From Adiantum capillus-veneris (taxonomy: Eukaryota > Streptophyta > Polypodiopsida > Polypodiales > Pteridaceae): a stretch of DNA of 64,000 nt. A program made the translations under genes and the position numbers. Position 1 is the first letter of the stretch; every line of letters begins with the position of its first letter. A model generated the notes under the pieces. The model searched no databases. It was not told where the DNA came from and worked only from the letters and a program-made list of their open reading frames with translations. Shown here piece by piece: positions 33,101 to 45,067 of this stretch. The stretch spans positions 119,035,018 through 119,099,017 of the forward strand of contig CM043958.1 in the NCBI GenBank assembly GCA_014529385.2, in the 5' to 3' direction.

Positions 33101-33728
33101 TGGCCACCGCATGATTTGGTGTTGTGTACCTTGGTGGCCTTTTTGCCAGGAAATGGAAGTGTTGATGGTACAGACGGGATGGCTCTTTCACCTGTTTGTG
33201 GATGAGATCGGCGAATGTAGCCGCAACTGTTTCCTTGGTAAATGTGCCCGCTGTCTTCCTGTCTCTTGCCCACATGGTCATCACTTCAGTGAGCAGTCTA
33301 AGTGCCTCTGCCACAATATCCTTTGTAATTACAACCTCGACCTTGTTTCCTTGGTTGTCTGATATCTGGAGAGTTCCATCTTCTTTGATTGTGGACAGAA
33401 GCTCATAAGCTTTCTGAAAGTCCACCCCGCAAGGCTCTTGTTCATAGAAATGTCGGAGCCCCAACCTATGGTTAGCCTCTTTGGTTTTTGGCTTTGCTGC
33501 TACATCATAGACCTCTTTAGGCAAGAGTTGCAACTCTACCTGATGCCCTTCTTCACTCTTAAACCTGCCAGTGAAGACCGTGGTGTGGTGTTCTTCCAAC
33601 TGTTCTTTAGAAAGATAGGATGCTTTTGCCGCCTTTACTGACTCGAGGTCCAGTTGATACGGGGGCAGTTCTTGCAGTTTCTCCTTTTGGTTTAACTTCT
33701 TCTTCTTGGCCTTCTCCACGGCTTGCAT
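30168..33728 (-). pseudogene. Element C 3' ORF, about 1190 codons, unknown function
   Basis: The start at 33728 is MQAVEKAKKKKLNQKEKLQE. An N-terminal domain follows to about 33000, with LPPYQL, GVDFQKAYELL, VVITKDIVAEALRL and IAYHAIGMADNLPP. Next is a Lys/Glu/Thr/Pro-rich acidic part (32900-31987), a coiled coil (31896-31300) with DALQGELDHR and LQRQVQELK, and a C-terminal domain (31070-30168) with HPKWRLSWLNKNPRYL and PWLSFFEGNKGLCYDL. It ends EDYFSP then TAA. Two frameshifts (near 33010 and 30700) and about ten in-frame stops break it. Several look like CAG or CAA to TAG or TAA changes. D and A carry homologues. No signal peptide or clear membrane segment is seen. It occupies the place of the env-like ORF of Athila elements, but no match to env is evident. 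Confidence 0.65.
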
Positions 33729-33914
33729 TGCTCCTGTTCAGTGATTAGAGTGCAAAGTTAGCAGATTTGTCGAATTTCTCTCTAGATTGTCCTTTAGACT
33801 GAAATGCTGATAATCTGCTCCAAATTGTTTCAAATCAATTTTTGAATAAGCAAAGATGCATAAAATCATGCCCTAACAAAACTATATGGTGAAAACAAAA
33901 ATTTGCAACCAAAG

Positions 33915-33934
33915 TAAATAATCACGATTATTTA
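33915..33934. repeat. Element C palindrome (one mismatch) before 3' ORF
   Basis: TAAATAATCACGATTATTTA has a single mismatch at the centre. It is the same type as the leader copies at 54609-55485. Confidence 0.85.
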
Positions 33935-34204
33935 TAGATGGGAAAAATTTCTTTTTTATGCAAACTTGGCTTTATAGGCTTGAAGTATATGCCAATTACA
34001 TGCTCTGAGGGAAATATGGGCTCATTTGGATGCACAGGTTGAAAATGGTACCATATTTTGGCTTTAAGTCTTTGAAACAATAGATATAAAGAAAATTTGA
34101 GATTTTGAAATCCAAATTGACTCAAAATTGGTTAGTGGGCTTATCACATCATATACTTTGGATGTATGATGACAAAATATCCAAATTCCCCAATTTTGAT
34201 CAAA

Positions 34205-34230
34205 AAGTAAATAATCATGATTATTAACTT
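34205..34230. repeat. Element C palindrome with CATG centre
   Basis: The core AATAATCATGATTATT is perfect, and one arm position further out is mismatched. Its centre is 293 bp from the previous copy. Confidence 0.85.
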
Positions 34231-34489
34231 TTCTTCCAAAATTGACATTTTTTTTGGCATGCATTGGTTCTAGGCATGGTATAGAGCTTGGGTATGAATT
34301 ATGAGGTGATTTGGATCAAGAAAAGTTGTTCATAATCCAAATTTTGGCTTACACAGACTTCTTGCATTTTTTGGCAATTTTGCAAGTAATGGGTGGTCAT
34401 TTTGGCTCATACTTGACTTTTGGCATGTAATAGGTGTGTACACATGATAGGTGAGGTGAATTGACAATTTCCATGCAAAAATGATGCAA

Positions 34490-34515
34490 TAGTAAATAAT
34501 CGTGATTATTTACTA
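34490..34515. repeat. Element C palindrome with compensated ends
   Basis: The core is TAAATAATCGTGATTATTTA with TAG and CTA outside it, where most copies have AAG and CTT. Both outer bases changed together. Its centre is 285 bp from the previous copy. Confidence 0.85.
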
Positions 34516-35950
34516 CAGTGACAAAACTTTGCAATTTCCACAAATTTTGGCCTAAACATGTTTCATACACCTAATACAAGTCCTAAATTGAATTTGCTCA
34601 AGTTTGGTCATGCCGGCATCACTTTGTGCTCTGTCGACTCTGAAATCACCGTTTTTTGTGATTACTTTGTCTATTGGGTTGGTCGGTCAACCGTGAGGCT
34701 TTGGACTTGTCCATAACATAGTCTTGAAGCTACCTGTCCAATTTTGGCTCATTTGGAGTCAGATTGGTCTCGTATGTCGAATTTGACGCTTTGTAACCTT
34801 CGAGCCGTTTTTTGCTTTTTGAGGGATTTACTTGATGGATTTCACCAAACCAATCATATACATTGTATATGAACCTCATTAGCAAGCTGTCTGTGGAGTC
34901 AGGTCGGAATTCTGGCCTTTCCCAAAAACCCTAATTTCTCTATTGGGGACCCCCTTGACCCCAACCGAATGATCAACTGATGGTTTGGAAAGGTTCTATT
35001 ATTTTGGGCATGCTATGATTCAAATCCCATCTGATTTGGTCAAGTTGGCAAGCCGATATGGTGAGTTTTAGGTCGTAGGCCTTTGTGCACTGCTCGGTTT
35101 CTAGGGTTTTTTCTAGGGCTTTAGACTAGCTACCGGCCGTACAAAATGGATCATTGATGAGCAAAGAACTTACCCCGCATGTATCGTGTGAGACGGCGTT
35201 GAAAAAGGTCAACTATGGGCTCCAGAAATGTCGCGCGAAAGAGGCTGAAATGCTCTCTCTGCAAAGGCTCCAAGTGGAAATGAGGTGGTTTTAGCCTAGG
35301 CTGGATATCTATACCTGGACTTCCCAAACCAGTTTCCCCCAGATTCCCTCGTTAGTACTATTAGGCCGTGAAATCTATGTTAGGCTCAAAAATTTCCAAA
35401 ATCGGATTCCTGTAGCTCATTTTGCAAGAATTTTGCAGAAGTAGGCTTGGCGGCCTAATATAGGCTTCCCGCTTCCATCTTCTGATTTCGTTGAAAATTT
35501 TTGTGCTTGTCCGCTTTGCCTTTCTGATCACCATCGTGTCTTTCATTTTTCCATTTGAGCTTTCCTACTATTTATTATTAATTTTTTATCTTTTTATTTG
35601 AAAAAATCAAAGAAAATAGAAAAATGCTCTAAAAAAGTAAAGTGAAAATCCAATAATTAATAAAATCCCTTGAAAAACACGGCTTTATTGTTTTTTGTTG
35701 GATTTCTCCATTTTTAAGCCTCCTTATAAAAAAAAAATGATGAAAAATACCCAAAAAAGGACTATTTTTGATGATTTTCCGACAATATATACACTATTTA
35801 CACTCATCGGGAAGATATTATTAGTGAATTTTTCCTTGATGATGAATTATAAAGGCATTATTAGGTAATTTTGCTAAAAAATCACACATTAACATGGAAC
35901 TTTTTCCTCTCTCTCCAAACATTGCCCTTGATTACTTAGTACTTAGTACC

Positions 35951-35963
35951 CTTCCACCCCTCC
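35951..35963 (-). other. Element C internal (central) polypurine tract
   Basis: The minus strand reads GGAGGGGTGGAAG, at the same map position as the tracts in A and D. It carries one pyrimidine. Confidence 0.5.
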
Positions 35964-36652
35964 TAGATGGCGTTCTCCGGGACGACTACGTGCATGGGTT
36001 GAACAGTTGTGTCTATGCATAGCTGTGATTGGCTCTACCATGATATGAAGATCAATGCAATTTAACTCAATATGATGTGCAAGAGCTAGGTCTTGAGTAA
36101 ATAACTCAAGGGTTTCCGATGTCGAGGTTTGCTGATGATGTCTTCCAAAGAGAAAATCTTGTAGCTTATATGCTCTCTCTTTGATAGTACCATCAGGGTG
36201 TTTTAGCACGCTGATTGCTTGAGCTATTGGTAGCACGTTAGACTGTTGTAGAGCTTTTTCGCGCCATTGGTAGCTCGGTCGGCTTGGTGTTGCCTGGTGT
36301 GTTAGAGTCTGTTGAGACTTAACTCGCCACTGTTTGTTTGGTGTCGTGGTGTGTGGAGAAGATAAGTGCTCCTTTTTCTTCCAAACCTTTTTCATGTTAG
36401 GTTCCTTATTCATAGATGCTCGATTCTATGCTCGAATCCTTGGAACCGTCTTCTGTTTCTTTGGTGACGTTTTAGGAACCCAGATTTGATTTGGTTTATC
36501 CCCAAGTTGTGATTTTGGTACCCAAATTTTCCTGACTCCTTGCATGCTACTTGTAGCATTTGGTTGTCGAGGAGATGGAGAAGATTTTCTTCGCGGAATG
36601 GTCTTCTGATTGCCTGTTTTCCATTCCTCTTTGCTTGGTGCAATAGGAACAA
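35964..36652 (-). pseudogene. Element C WVPK ORF
   Basis: Reading past one stop, the first part (36652-36425) gives APSKEEWKTGNQK, then KIWVPKSQLG and QIWVPKTSP. The second part (36413-35964, start MNKEPNMKKVWKKKEH) includes QWRVKSQQTLT, TSTSETLELFTQD and AMHRHNC. The same blocks occur in D. It is basic and Ser/Pro-rich with no known domain. The last codons overlap the internal polypurine tract. Confidence 0.5.
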
Positions 36653-36662
36653 TGAGTTGCCC

Positions 36663-37079
36663 TCATTTAAGTAATAGCTTTAGCTGATTCATATCCCAAT
36701 TTGGTACTGCTTTGTATGTACGCATCCAAGGAATGCCAAGAATCATCATCTCATTCATGTGTTCATCTGGCAAGCATACAAACTGATGCGGACATGAGCA
36801 TCCATGTACTACCACGTTCAAGTTGACTACTCCCAATGTTGGAGTTGGATTCTTGTTGCATCCTTTGATTGTCGTTATTCCTACGGTCAATGCTTGACTT
36901 GTTGCCTTCCTGTATGTGGAATAACTGACTGCATTCACTCTAGCTCCTGTGTCTACCAAATCATTGTTGCTATGATTGTTGAGTTGTACTTTGATGCGCA
37001 GATCCATTCCATCTAACAAGTCGTCATCTGTTGAAATTGCGTCTTTAGGTAATTCCCATTGTCGATCATCTAGTTCCAA
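36663..37079 (-). pseudogene. Element C second aspartic-protease-like domain, after integrase
   Basis: This 138-codon open frame contains DLVDTGARVNAVS and, about 80 residues later, MILGIPWMRTYKAVPNWD. A DTG-Ala site plus an ILG motif is the pattern of a retropepsin, and differs clearly from the first protease of C (ILDSGAG and ILGRPFMR). It follows integrase in the direction of transcription. D keeps only its ends. Whether it worked as a protease, as a separate protein or as part of the polyprotein cannot be told. Confidence 0.65.
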
Positions 37080-37178
37080 AGTGTTGATGGGAGTCAGTAT
37101 GTGTTGATTCTTGAGAGCAGCTTTACGCTTGAGTACCCGAAGTCTAGCTTCCTCTTGGGCTTCATCAATAACCTGCTA

Positions 37179-38760
37179 TCACTTCATCTTCCTTTGTTTG
37201 GCTGCATGCATTCTCTCTAGCAATTCATTGGTTAGTGGCAAATTGTATTTCTTTAAACGACATCCACTAATCCAATTAGCCATTGGTTCACCATCTAGGG
37301 TTGACAATTTTACTGCTCCACTTGGAGATACATCTTCAATGATAAATGGTCCATTTCCCTTTTTCTTAAACTTGGGAATGTGTTGCTTAAGAGAATAGAC
37401 TAAAATTAAGTCCCCTTTTTTGAAGATTTTGGTGATTAAGTGGGAATCAAAAAACTGTTTTTGTTTTTGCATTTGTGCATAGATATGAGCTACAGCAGTT
37501 AGCCTTTGCTCGTCTAGCTTTTCCAAATCTTCAAGTCTTTCTGACAATTCATGTCTAGTCCACTCAAGAGTCTGTGCTACCCTTAATGTGGCAATAGAAA
37601 TTCTATTGACACTATGGCATCAAGGCCATAAACAAGGTTAAAGGGTGTGGCATTTAGAGTTGTTTTGAATGAAACTCGATAAGCCCATAGAGCAGCATGG
37701 AGATTCATTTCCCAGTCCGTCCTTCCTGAACTAACCACTTTGGTCAGTACTGAGCTAAGAAATTTATTCGTATGCTCAGCTTGTCCGTTTGCTTGTGGAT
37801 GATAAGGAGCTGATTTGTTATGGATAACCATAAACTCATTAAGCAAATACTCTATTACCTCGTTGAGGAAATGAGTTCCCCGATCACTGACAATCTCTAT
37901 TGGCAGTCCATACCTTGTGAATACATACTCATATAAGAATGCAGCAATGGTTCTGGCATAATTCTTTTGAGTCTCTTTAGCTCGGCCCACTTCGTCAAAT
38001 AGTCCGTAGCTACAATGATATATTGAGCTTGGGTTCTATAAGCAGGTGGTTGTATCGGTCCAACAAAATCTATACCCCATTTTGCGAAGGCTCTAGCCCC
38101 CATCATTGGTCTTAAGGGCATGCTGTCTACTCGTGTTGGCATTTTCGCTCGTTGACAAGCATCACACCTTCGAACATATTCTTTGGCATCTGCAAAAAGT
38201 GTTGGCCACCATATGCCTGCCATTAAGATTGCTCTTGCGGTGGTCTCACTAGAAAAGTGACCTCTAGCTAATCCAGCATGTGCTTGTTCTATAATTGGAA
38301 TATACTCGTTTTTATTTGCACAAAGACGCAAATGTTGATCTTTCCTTCTCCGATACAATTGGTTCCCAATGAGAGAATAGTCTCTTGCTTCCATTTCAAT
38401 TGCTCTTTGATGGCGTTTACTCATATCCTCAGGAAATGTTCGGCTCAATAAGTAAGTAACCAAATAGTTAATCCACTTGGGAACATGTGACATTTGAAAC
38501 AATGTTCCATGAGGAATGGGTGGTTGTTTTTGACACTGAGGGCCATCTTTTACAAAAGATCTAACATCTTTTCTCATAGTCGGCCAAAATACTCCAAGTC
38601 TTAAGATTCATTGCATAGTTCGGCCTTTCGCAAAGTGAAGTCCTACTATGGTAACATGTGCTTGACCTAAGTATTGATCCTTTTCTTCAGGGTTATTGCA
38701 TAAAAGCAATATCCCGTCTCGATTTCTCTTATATAGCATTCCAGCTAGTAATTGATACAT
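37179..38760 (-). pseudogene. Element C integrase with two zinc-binding modules
   Basis: The first module (about 38735-38530) has AHVTIVGLH and a damaged Cys pair (GPQC), with a TGA between the halves. A linker with WINYLVTYLL follows. The second module (about 38340-38120) has AHAGLARGH and CDAC. The core (38110-37583) has WGIDFVGPI, IVSDRGTHF and NGQAEHTNK, so all three DDE acids are present. The C-terminal part (37547-37179) has HIPKFKKKGNGPFIIEDVS. Frameshifts lie near 37980 and 37560. Confidence 0.85.
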
Positions 38761-40518
38761 AGCCAATTGCTCAATTAAATCAATTGTGATAGAAAGTGGT
38801 GAATCCACTTGAGCTATTGTCATCAATGACACAATGTTTTCCGACCATCTAGGTATCATTTCCATGGAGAACAAATAGGCATCTGGTAGATCATCATCTA
38901 CCCCTTTAGGTGATTCCCCTGAAACAATCCTGGATAAATGATCTGCTTGTTGATGTGTAATGCCTTTTTTTACAACCACAGTGAAATCAAAATCGAGAAG
39001 AATGATGAACCATCTCACTATTCTCCCTGTGCTGTATAATTTGTTGACCAAATATAACAAGGCTTGGTGGTCTACAAAAAACACAAACTTGTTGGCTAAT
39101 AGGTAATGTCTATACTTTTTAACGGCATAGATTATTCCTAGTCCTTCTCTTTCACTGGTAGTGTAATTCTTTTTTGTCATATTCAATTGTCGGCTAGCAT
39201 AAGAATTAGGAAATTCAAGTTTCCCATCTCCTGGTTGGGCTAGTATGCAACCAATAGCAAAGTTTGAAGCATCTACATGTACGTGGAATACTTTATCCCA
39301 ATCGGGTGCTTTCAGTATTGGAGCTGAGGTGAGAGCTTGCTTAAGCTTCATGAAGGATTCTTCACATGCCTCGGTCCATTCAAAGTGCGTAATCAATCTA
39401 TACATGGGTTTTGCAATTATAGCGTACATGTAGATGAACCGTCGGTAATATCCACAATGTCCCATGAAGGCTTGTACCCCTTTGATTGTTGTTGGTCTAG
39501 GCAATTGAGCAATGACATGAATATTTTCAATATCAGTAGCTATGCCATTTTTAGACACTATATGTCCTAGGATTTTCCCTTGTCTTCCCATGAATGGGCA
39601 CTTTTTAGGATTTAAGCAAATCTTATAAAGTCTACATTTCTCAAATACCTTTTTGAGGTGTTAAAAATGATCAGCTCGGATTGACAAATGTACGCATAAA
39701 TCATCCATGTATACTTCTAAGAATTTCCTAATATATTCTTTGAAAGCATGGCTCATCAATCTCTGAAATGTGGCTGGAGAATTAGTTAATCCAAACGGCA
39801 TAACTCGATAGGCAAATATACCCCATTCTGTTGCAAAAGCAGTTTTATGCTAATCTTTTGGGTCAACCAAGAGTTGATTGTATCCCAAAAAACCATCTAA
39901 GAAGCTATAGGCTTCTTTTCCTGCCACTCGTTCTAAAACATGCTCAATTATCAGAAGAGGAAAGTTGTCTCTAATGGTAGCTGCATTCACTTTTTTGAGA
40001 TTAACACACACTCATAATTTCCCATTCTTCTTAGGTACTACCACAATGGGAGACACCCAATTTGTGTGTTCAATTTCGTAAATGAATTTGGCTTCCTTCA
40101 GTTTTTCAATCTCTTCTTTGATCTTTCTGGCAAATGTTTTGTTATAAGTGTATGGTCTTTGCCTACTTGGTTTTGCATCGTCTCTCATGGGTATAGTATG
40201 TTGACAGATTTCTGGATCGACACCCTTGAGATCCTTGTAAGACCAAGCGAAGATATCCCAGTATTCCTTTAACAAGCTCAACAAAAGCTTTTCTTCTTCT
40301 TCTGTTATGTCATTTGCAATGTAAGCCGGTCTAGGCTCTTCTCCTGGTTCAGTCAAGTCTACCCTTTTAGCGTTTTCAGGTCCTTCGTAAGACTCGCCTT
40401 GTTTCCGTAGTTGCCTAACAGGTTGTTCGATTATGATTTTCCGATCTTGGAGAGTATACTTTTTGTAATGGGATGGAACATGCATTACATCCTTAGCATC
40501 CTCTTCTGTGGTTTCCAT
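38761..40518 (-). pseudogene. Element C reverse transcriptase and RNase H
   Basis: The N-terminal part (40518-40012) has WDIFAWSYKDL and WVSPIVVVPKKNGKL. The palm (40010-39600) keeps AYSFLDGF, MPFGLTNSPATFQ and the catalytic YMDD near 39702, but has stops. The thumb and RNase H (39591-38950) show GHIVSKNGIATD, HVDASNFAIG, YTTSEREGLG and FFVDHQALLYLV. The enzyme copies element RNA into DNA. The lineage signature (RIVRWFIILLDFDF, QQADHLSR) is that of Athila/Tat elements. Confidence 0.85.
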
Positions 40519-40585
40519 TTCGGTGGTGTATATCTCCTTTAGAGCTTTTTCAACTCTTGATATTTCTTTTTTCGCTCGACTCTGG

Positions 40586-42042
40586 TCATGAGTGGTTTTT
40601 TATCCTGATGTTCTTCATGAGTACCCTTCCTTGCTTTTCTCGATGTCTGAGACATTTCTGAGTTTCTGTTTGAAGGATATCATTAGCATCTATCTGCATC
40701 AGGAAATATGTTTTACTGGAGACTGATGGCATAGGTCGTGCTTTCACAATTTTAGTGTCTCTCTTTCTTCTATACCATTTTTTTCTTCTTGATTTTTGGT
40801 TTGGAAAGTCAAAAAACTTTTCCTCTCCTCCCTTTAAGAGTAGCTGAGCCCTCGTATGTTCTTTTTCTGACCCCGAATCTTTTGAGGTAGCTGAGTATTC
40901 ATCTAAATCATCAGTTGTATCATAATAAAGGTCAAAAAATATTTGTTGAGCGTTTAGCAAGTCCTTTGTTTCCTCATCTTTGTTTTCAATTTTAAGGATT
41001 GACATCATTTGGATGGGAATTATGTCGTAGCCATCCTCATTGCAAAATTGAGTAGGCATAGACGTATCGTATTCACACATACATCCATTGTCGCTAAGGT
41101 TTGAGTCCACTTGAATGGTTCGAATAAATGTTTTGAAAAGGGTTCAGGTATGTAGGCTTCGTCTGTACAGTCCCTTTCTAGGATACATTCCTCTCGTCTC
41201 AAGCTTCCATTTTCTGAAGCTCCACACATCCAAATAGGAGTGTCTTCGTTTAACCAAGATGGGAGTTTATTTTCAATCAAAGAGACTGAATCAAACTCTT
41301 AGATGGGTGTTTTCAAGACGTCTCTATAGGTGTGATCTTTTAGATTGACCCTTGTTATAGATCCCACTTGTTTCAAGTACAGATAGTCGTTTCCCCAATC
41401 TTGGATAAGTTGTACCTGTCGCATGAAAGGTCTTCCCAATATGATTTCATAGTTGAGTTTTTTCCCAAAGTCTACTATGGCAAAAGTGTGTTGATATTCA
41501 ATTCCACAGGAGTTGACTATCACTTTTTCTAGTAGCCCTAGTGGTCTCTCAACGTGACCGTCAGCCAAGTGCAATTTCATTCGCGTTTGTTTAATGGCTG
41601 GCTATCCCCAGGATTCCCATACTGCTTTAGTGGCTATGGCTATGCCAGCTCCACTATCCAGTATCGCCATGGTTTCAATGTCATTATATTTCACTGGGAG
41701 GGTAGTGTTTCCTTCTTCCCCTTCATAATATTCTCCAACCTTGTTCATAGAAAGTGATCGAATCTCTTGGTTTTCCGTTTCATTTTTTGAGTTTCCCAGA
41801 TACTTAGAGATTAACCCCATTATCCCCACCTTCTCTAGGGTTTTCTGTAAATCATGCCATAAGTATGGCCTGAGTTTCAATAGTTCTCCCAAAGTAAGAG
41901 TGCATTGGATAGGTGTAGACATGATTGAATGAAAGTTGTCTACTTCTAGGGTCTGTTTGGCTCTTTTTACTTGAGTGGTCTTGGAAATGATAGATTCATC
42001 TTCGTTATCTCTCAAGTAAGAAGGTAATGTTTTTAATGTCAT
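40586..42042 (-). pseudogene. Element C aspartic protease and acidic linker
   Basis: The protease (42042-41299) has VGEYYEGEEGNTTLPV, the active site ILDSGAGIAIAT and the flap-side motif ILGRPFMRQ, with a stop between the halves near 41590. The downstream part (41280-40586) is acidic (EDKDEET-like) and joins to RT. It cuts the polyprotein in family members. Both catalytic signatures are kept here, unlike in A. Confidence 0.8.
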
Positions 42043-42161
42043 AAGTTTAGATATTCCTAAAGCCTCCGATCCGCAATCCTCATATAAGGATTATAAATCC
42101 ATGTTCATATCAGGTGGTAGGTTATCCAACCAAAATTCCTCTATAGGAGCTGACTTTAAAG

Positions 42162-45067
42162 TTAGGCTCCTATCATGATCTCTCTTACCTTTTTCCATAA
42201 GTGTCCTAGCCAATCTTCCTCTACGAATGGAATTCCATCTAATGCATCTTCGCTGTCCGGCACTATAAGTTCTGGTTCATTTGTTTCAAGGTGGGGTTCT
42301 GCCACCACATCGGATTTTACTTTCGTTTCTTCTACCGCAAGCTCTTCCGATTTTGCAATATTTTCAAGCTTGGGTTTTTGTTTATCCAACATTTCTTGCG
42401 TGATTCTTACCTAGTTTTGATAGGCTTCCAGCTTAGCTGCTTCCATGTATGGAGATGGATAGTTTTTCCATTTGTTTTCCATGTTTTGTCCTCCTTTAAG
42501 GCCTGCTTGGTAGGCTTCCAAGGCGGCATAAATAGGCTCAAAAATTTTATCAACCAGAATGGATCCTCCAGATTTTATGGTTGTTTCCTTGAATTCACTG
42601 CCAGTTTCTTTCAACTTGTCCTGGGCTAGAATTTTTGCTTTCTCTTCGTTTTCAACACGTTGTTTTTGTTTTCTCATCTCATATCTTTAGCTTCTGCTCC
42701 TTTTGATTCTTTGAGAAGAACCTTTCGCGTTCTCCAAATCATCAGAGGAATTGTGTTTCTTTTTCTTTGCCTGGGCTCTAGTGATTACCTTGATTGGAAC
42801 AATCGGTTCGCTCTCTGATGAGCTACTAGGCATCACTTGGACTACGTTGACTACAATTTTTCCCTTGTTCAAAGAATTCTTAGGACAATCTTCCAGAAAG
42901 TGTCCTCCCTTTTTGCAACATTGTATGTAGTAGGCTTCAATTGGTTTGAGGTTTTTGTCAGGCTCTGGACATTCGTTCTTCCAATGGTCATCAGCACCAC
43001 AATTATGACAGTTTCTTGTTCTAGGCTTCATCATGGGTCTTCCGGAGGTCTGACACCTTGATTAGCTACATAGTACATTGGTGTGAGCTCTGATGGAGCA
43101 TAAGTCATGGTTTCCTCCATTGGTGGTGGATGTGGACTATACCAGTCTCCCTCTACCATTACTATAGATGGACTAGGCTCTGCATAGGGTGTAACAGGTA
43201 CTAATGCTTGTTCATCTATGACTCCTTCTGAGTGCATGTACTTTACAGGCACCGCATTATGTTCTAGACAAGGAGGTTGTTGTCCCAACACAGGTTGAGG
43301 TCCTTCCATACCCATTGGTGGTCTTTGAGCTTGGGCCATATTAGGCTGATATCTATACATGTGCTGTCCCTGGGGCCTCATGGCTACGTACTGAACATTC
43401 CCATCATACTTTGGTCTGAAGTAGCACTCATGGGTCTCGTGGTTGGTCCATTTACCCTCGATTGCACATAATTTTGTGGCCTAATTGATTGTCCCTGTGG
43501 GGGTATCCCCTGTCTTGGTCCTCTCATAGGTTCTTTTTGCATATTGTTCATCATTTCATTCATCCTTTTTAGCATATCTTCGATGGCTGACAGTGGTGCC
43601 GCAGCAGCCGTTCCCACTTGTGCTGGTTTTGTGGATGTTGTCCTCTCGCTTTGGTTATCCTTAGGGACATCCTCTTCATTGAAGATCTCACAATTGTCTC
43701 CTAGGTCAATAGCATCAGACACACACGCCTCTAGGGTTGTATGCTTTTTACTATAGAGTATAGCATGAAGTTCTTTGTTTAGCAGTCCCTCCAGAAACAA
43801 TGATACAAGTTGTTCTTCTATAGGTATCTCCATCTCTGGGCATCTGGAAATGTATTGTTTCATTCGAGTTGCACAATCCCTAACAAACTCACCATGTTTC
43901 TGTTTAAAGCTGTAGATTTGAGCTAGTGTATTATGTTTAATATCTGTTTTAGAACAAGTAGCTACAAATCCTTGAGCTAATGTGTTCAAGTCCATGATCG
44001 ACCTTGGTGGAATGTTTTGGAACCATGTCAAAGCTTTTCCTTCTAATGTCATTCCAAACCTCTCAAATTGAGTATGAAAATCGAATATACGCTCTGATCT
44101 TAGCACTTGCTTAAAGCTTGCTAAGTGGTCATATGGATCCCCAAACCCACTGTGTTTTCTGATCCATTTTTGAAAATCAGTTGGTCTGACACGTCTATTC
44201 GGTTCAACTCCAGGTCTTCTGGGAGTTGGTCCTGTTCCGAGTCCTTCAAACCAGTCTGTCGGAAATAGTGACTCATGTAGCCCTAGACTGGCCTTAGTGT
44301 CACCCGATTTTCTACGTGATGAGGTGGTTTCTAGTTTCTTCACATTACTCTCAAATGATCTCGCACGATGTTCGTCTCTTAGAGTGGTTTTTGATCCCTG
44401 ACACGATATCCAATCTCGTATTGAATACCCCTGGTATTTGGTTTGTTCTACCTCCTCAGGAGTCATCATAACAAAGTTGTTGTTATAACAATCCCTAAAC
44501 AAGTAAGTTGGTAGATCCGCAGATCCCTCATCTTTGATCTTGAAGATATAGATGATCTTCATGGTCGTTAATTGTCATGGTCTAGCATGAGAAGTCCACA
44601 AAAGATCTTTTATGTTTCTATCTTCCCAACAATAGACTCCGATCCTAGGATTATCTGTACTAAGCCATTTCAAAGGCTTCAAGTCTACTTGATCATATCC
44701 CTCGAATTCTAAAGTTGGTGGTCCTTCTTTTGCTCACATATCTGGGATTATAGTGTTTACTTCTAATCCCCATTTGTCTACCACGTAAGGATTTTTGACT
44801 TGTACATATTGAGTTCGTTTCGATTCATGTACATTTTTCCTTTTTTGTTTTCCCTAACCTCTTCTTCAAACTCAATACCATGGTCATCAATGCGAATAGC
44901 ATACTCTTCGTTAGGATCCAAGTAAACCTGGGCTCCATGACGGTTAGTCTTGTAAAAAGAGAGTATATGCTTATAGCGCATTGTCGTTCCGGTTTCCGAG
45001 TGAGTTGAGGAAGAAGAAATTTCGGATGTTGATTGTGAAAAAGTGTCCGAGACTTCTTCAGGAATTG
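42162..45067 (-). pseudogene. Element C gag, main part
   Basis: The capsid (44300-43800) has FQKWIRKHSGFGDPYDHLA and KALTWFQNIPPRS. Cys/His region 1 reads KWTNHETHEC near 43440 in a shifted frame. The zinc knuckles CHNCGADDHWKNEC and CCKKGGHFLEDC follow near 43005 and 42930. The tail (42677-42162) is Glu/Lys-rich. The reading continues upstream of 44562 through MRYKHILSFYKTNRHG to 45067, where element G begins. The start of gag lies beyond G, at 54203. Frameshifts lie near 43400 and 43030. Confidence 0.8.

Larger units (their letters stand above)
33729..35942 (-). other. Element C non-coding stretch before the 3' ORF
   Basis: It has no credible ORF. The part nearest the 3' ORF holds three palindromes of the type also found in the 5' leader of C. 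The rest is AT-rich, with phrases shared with D and A near the internal polypurine tract. Confidence 0.6.
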
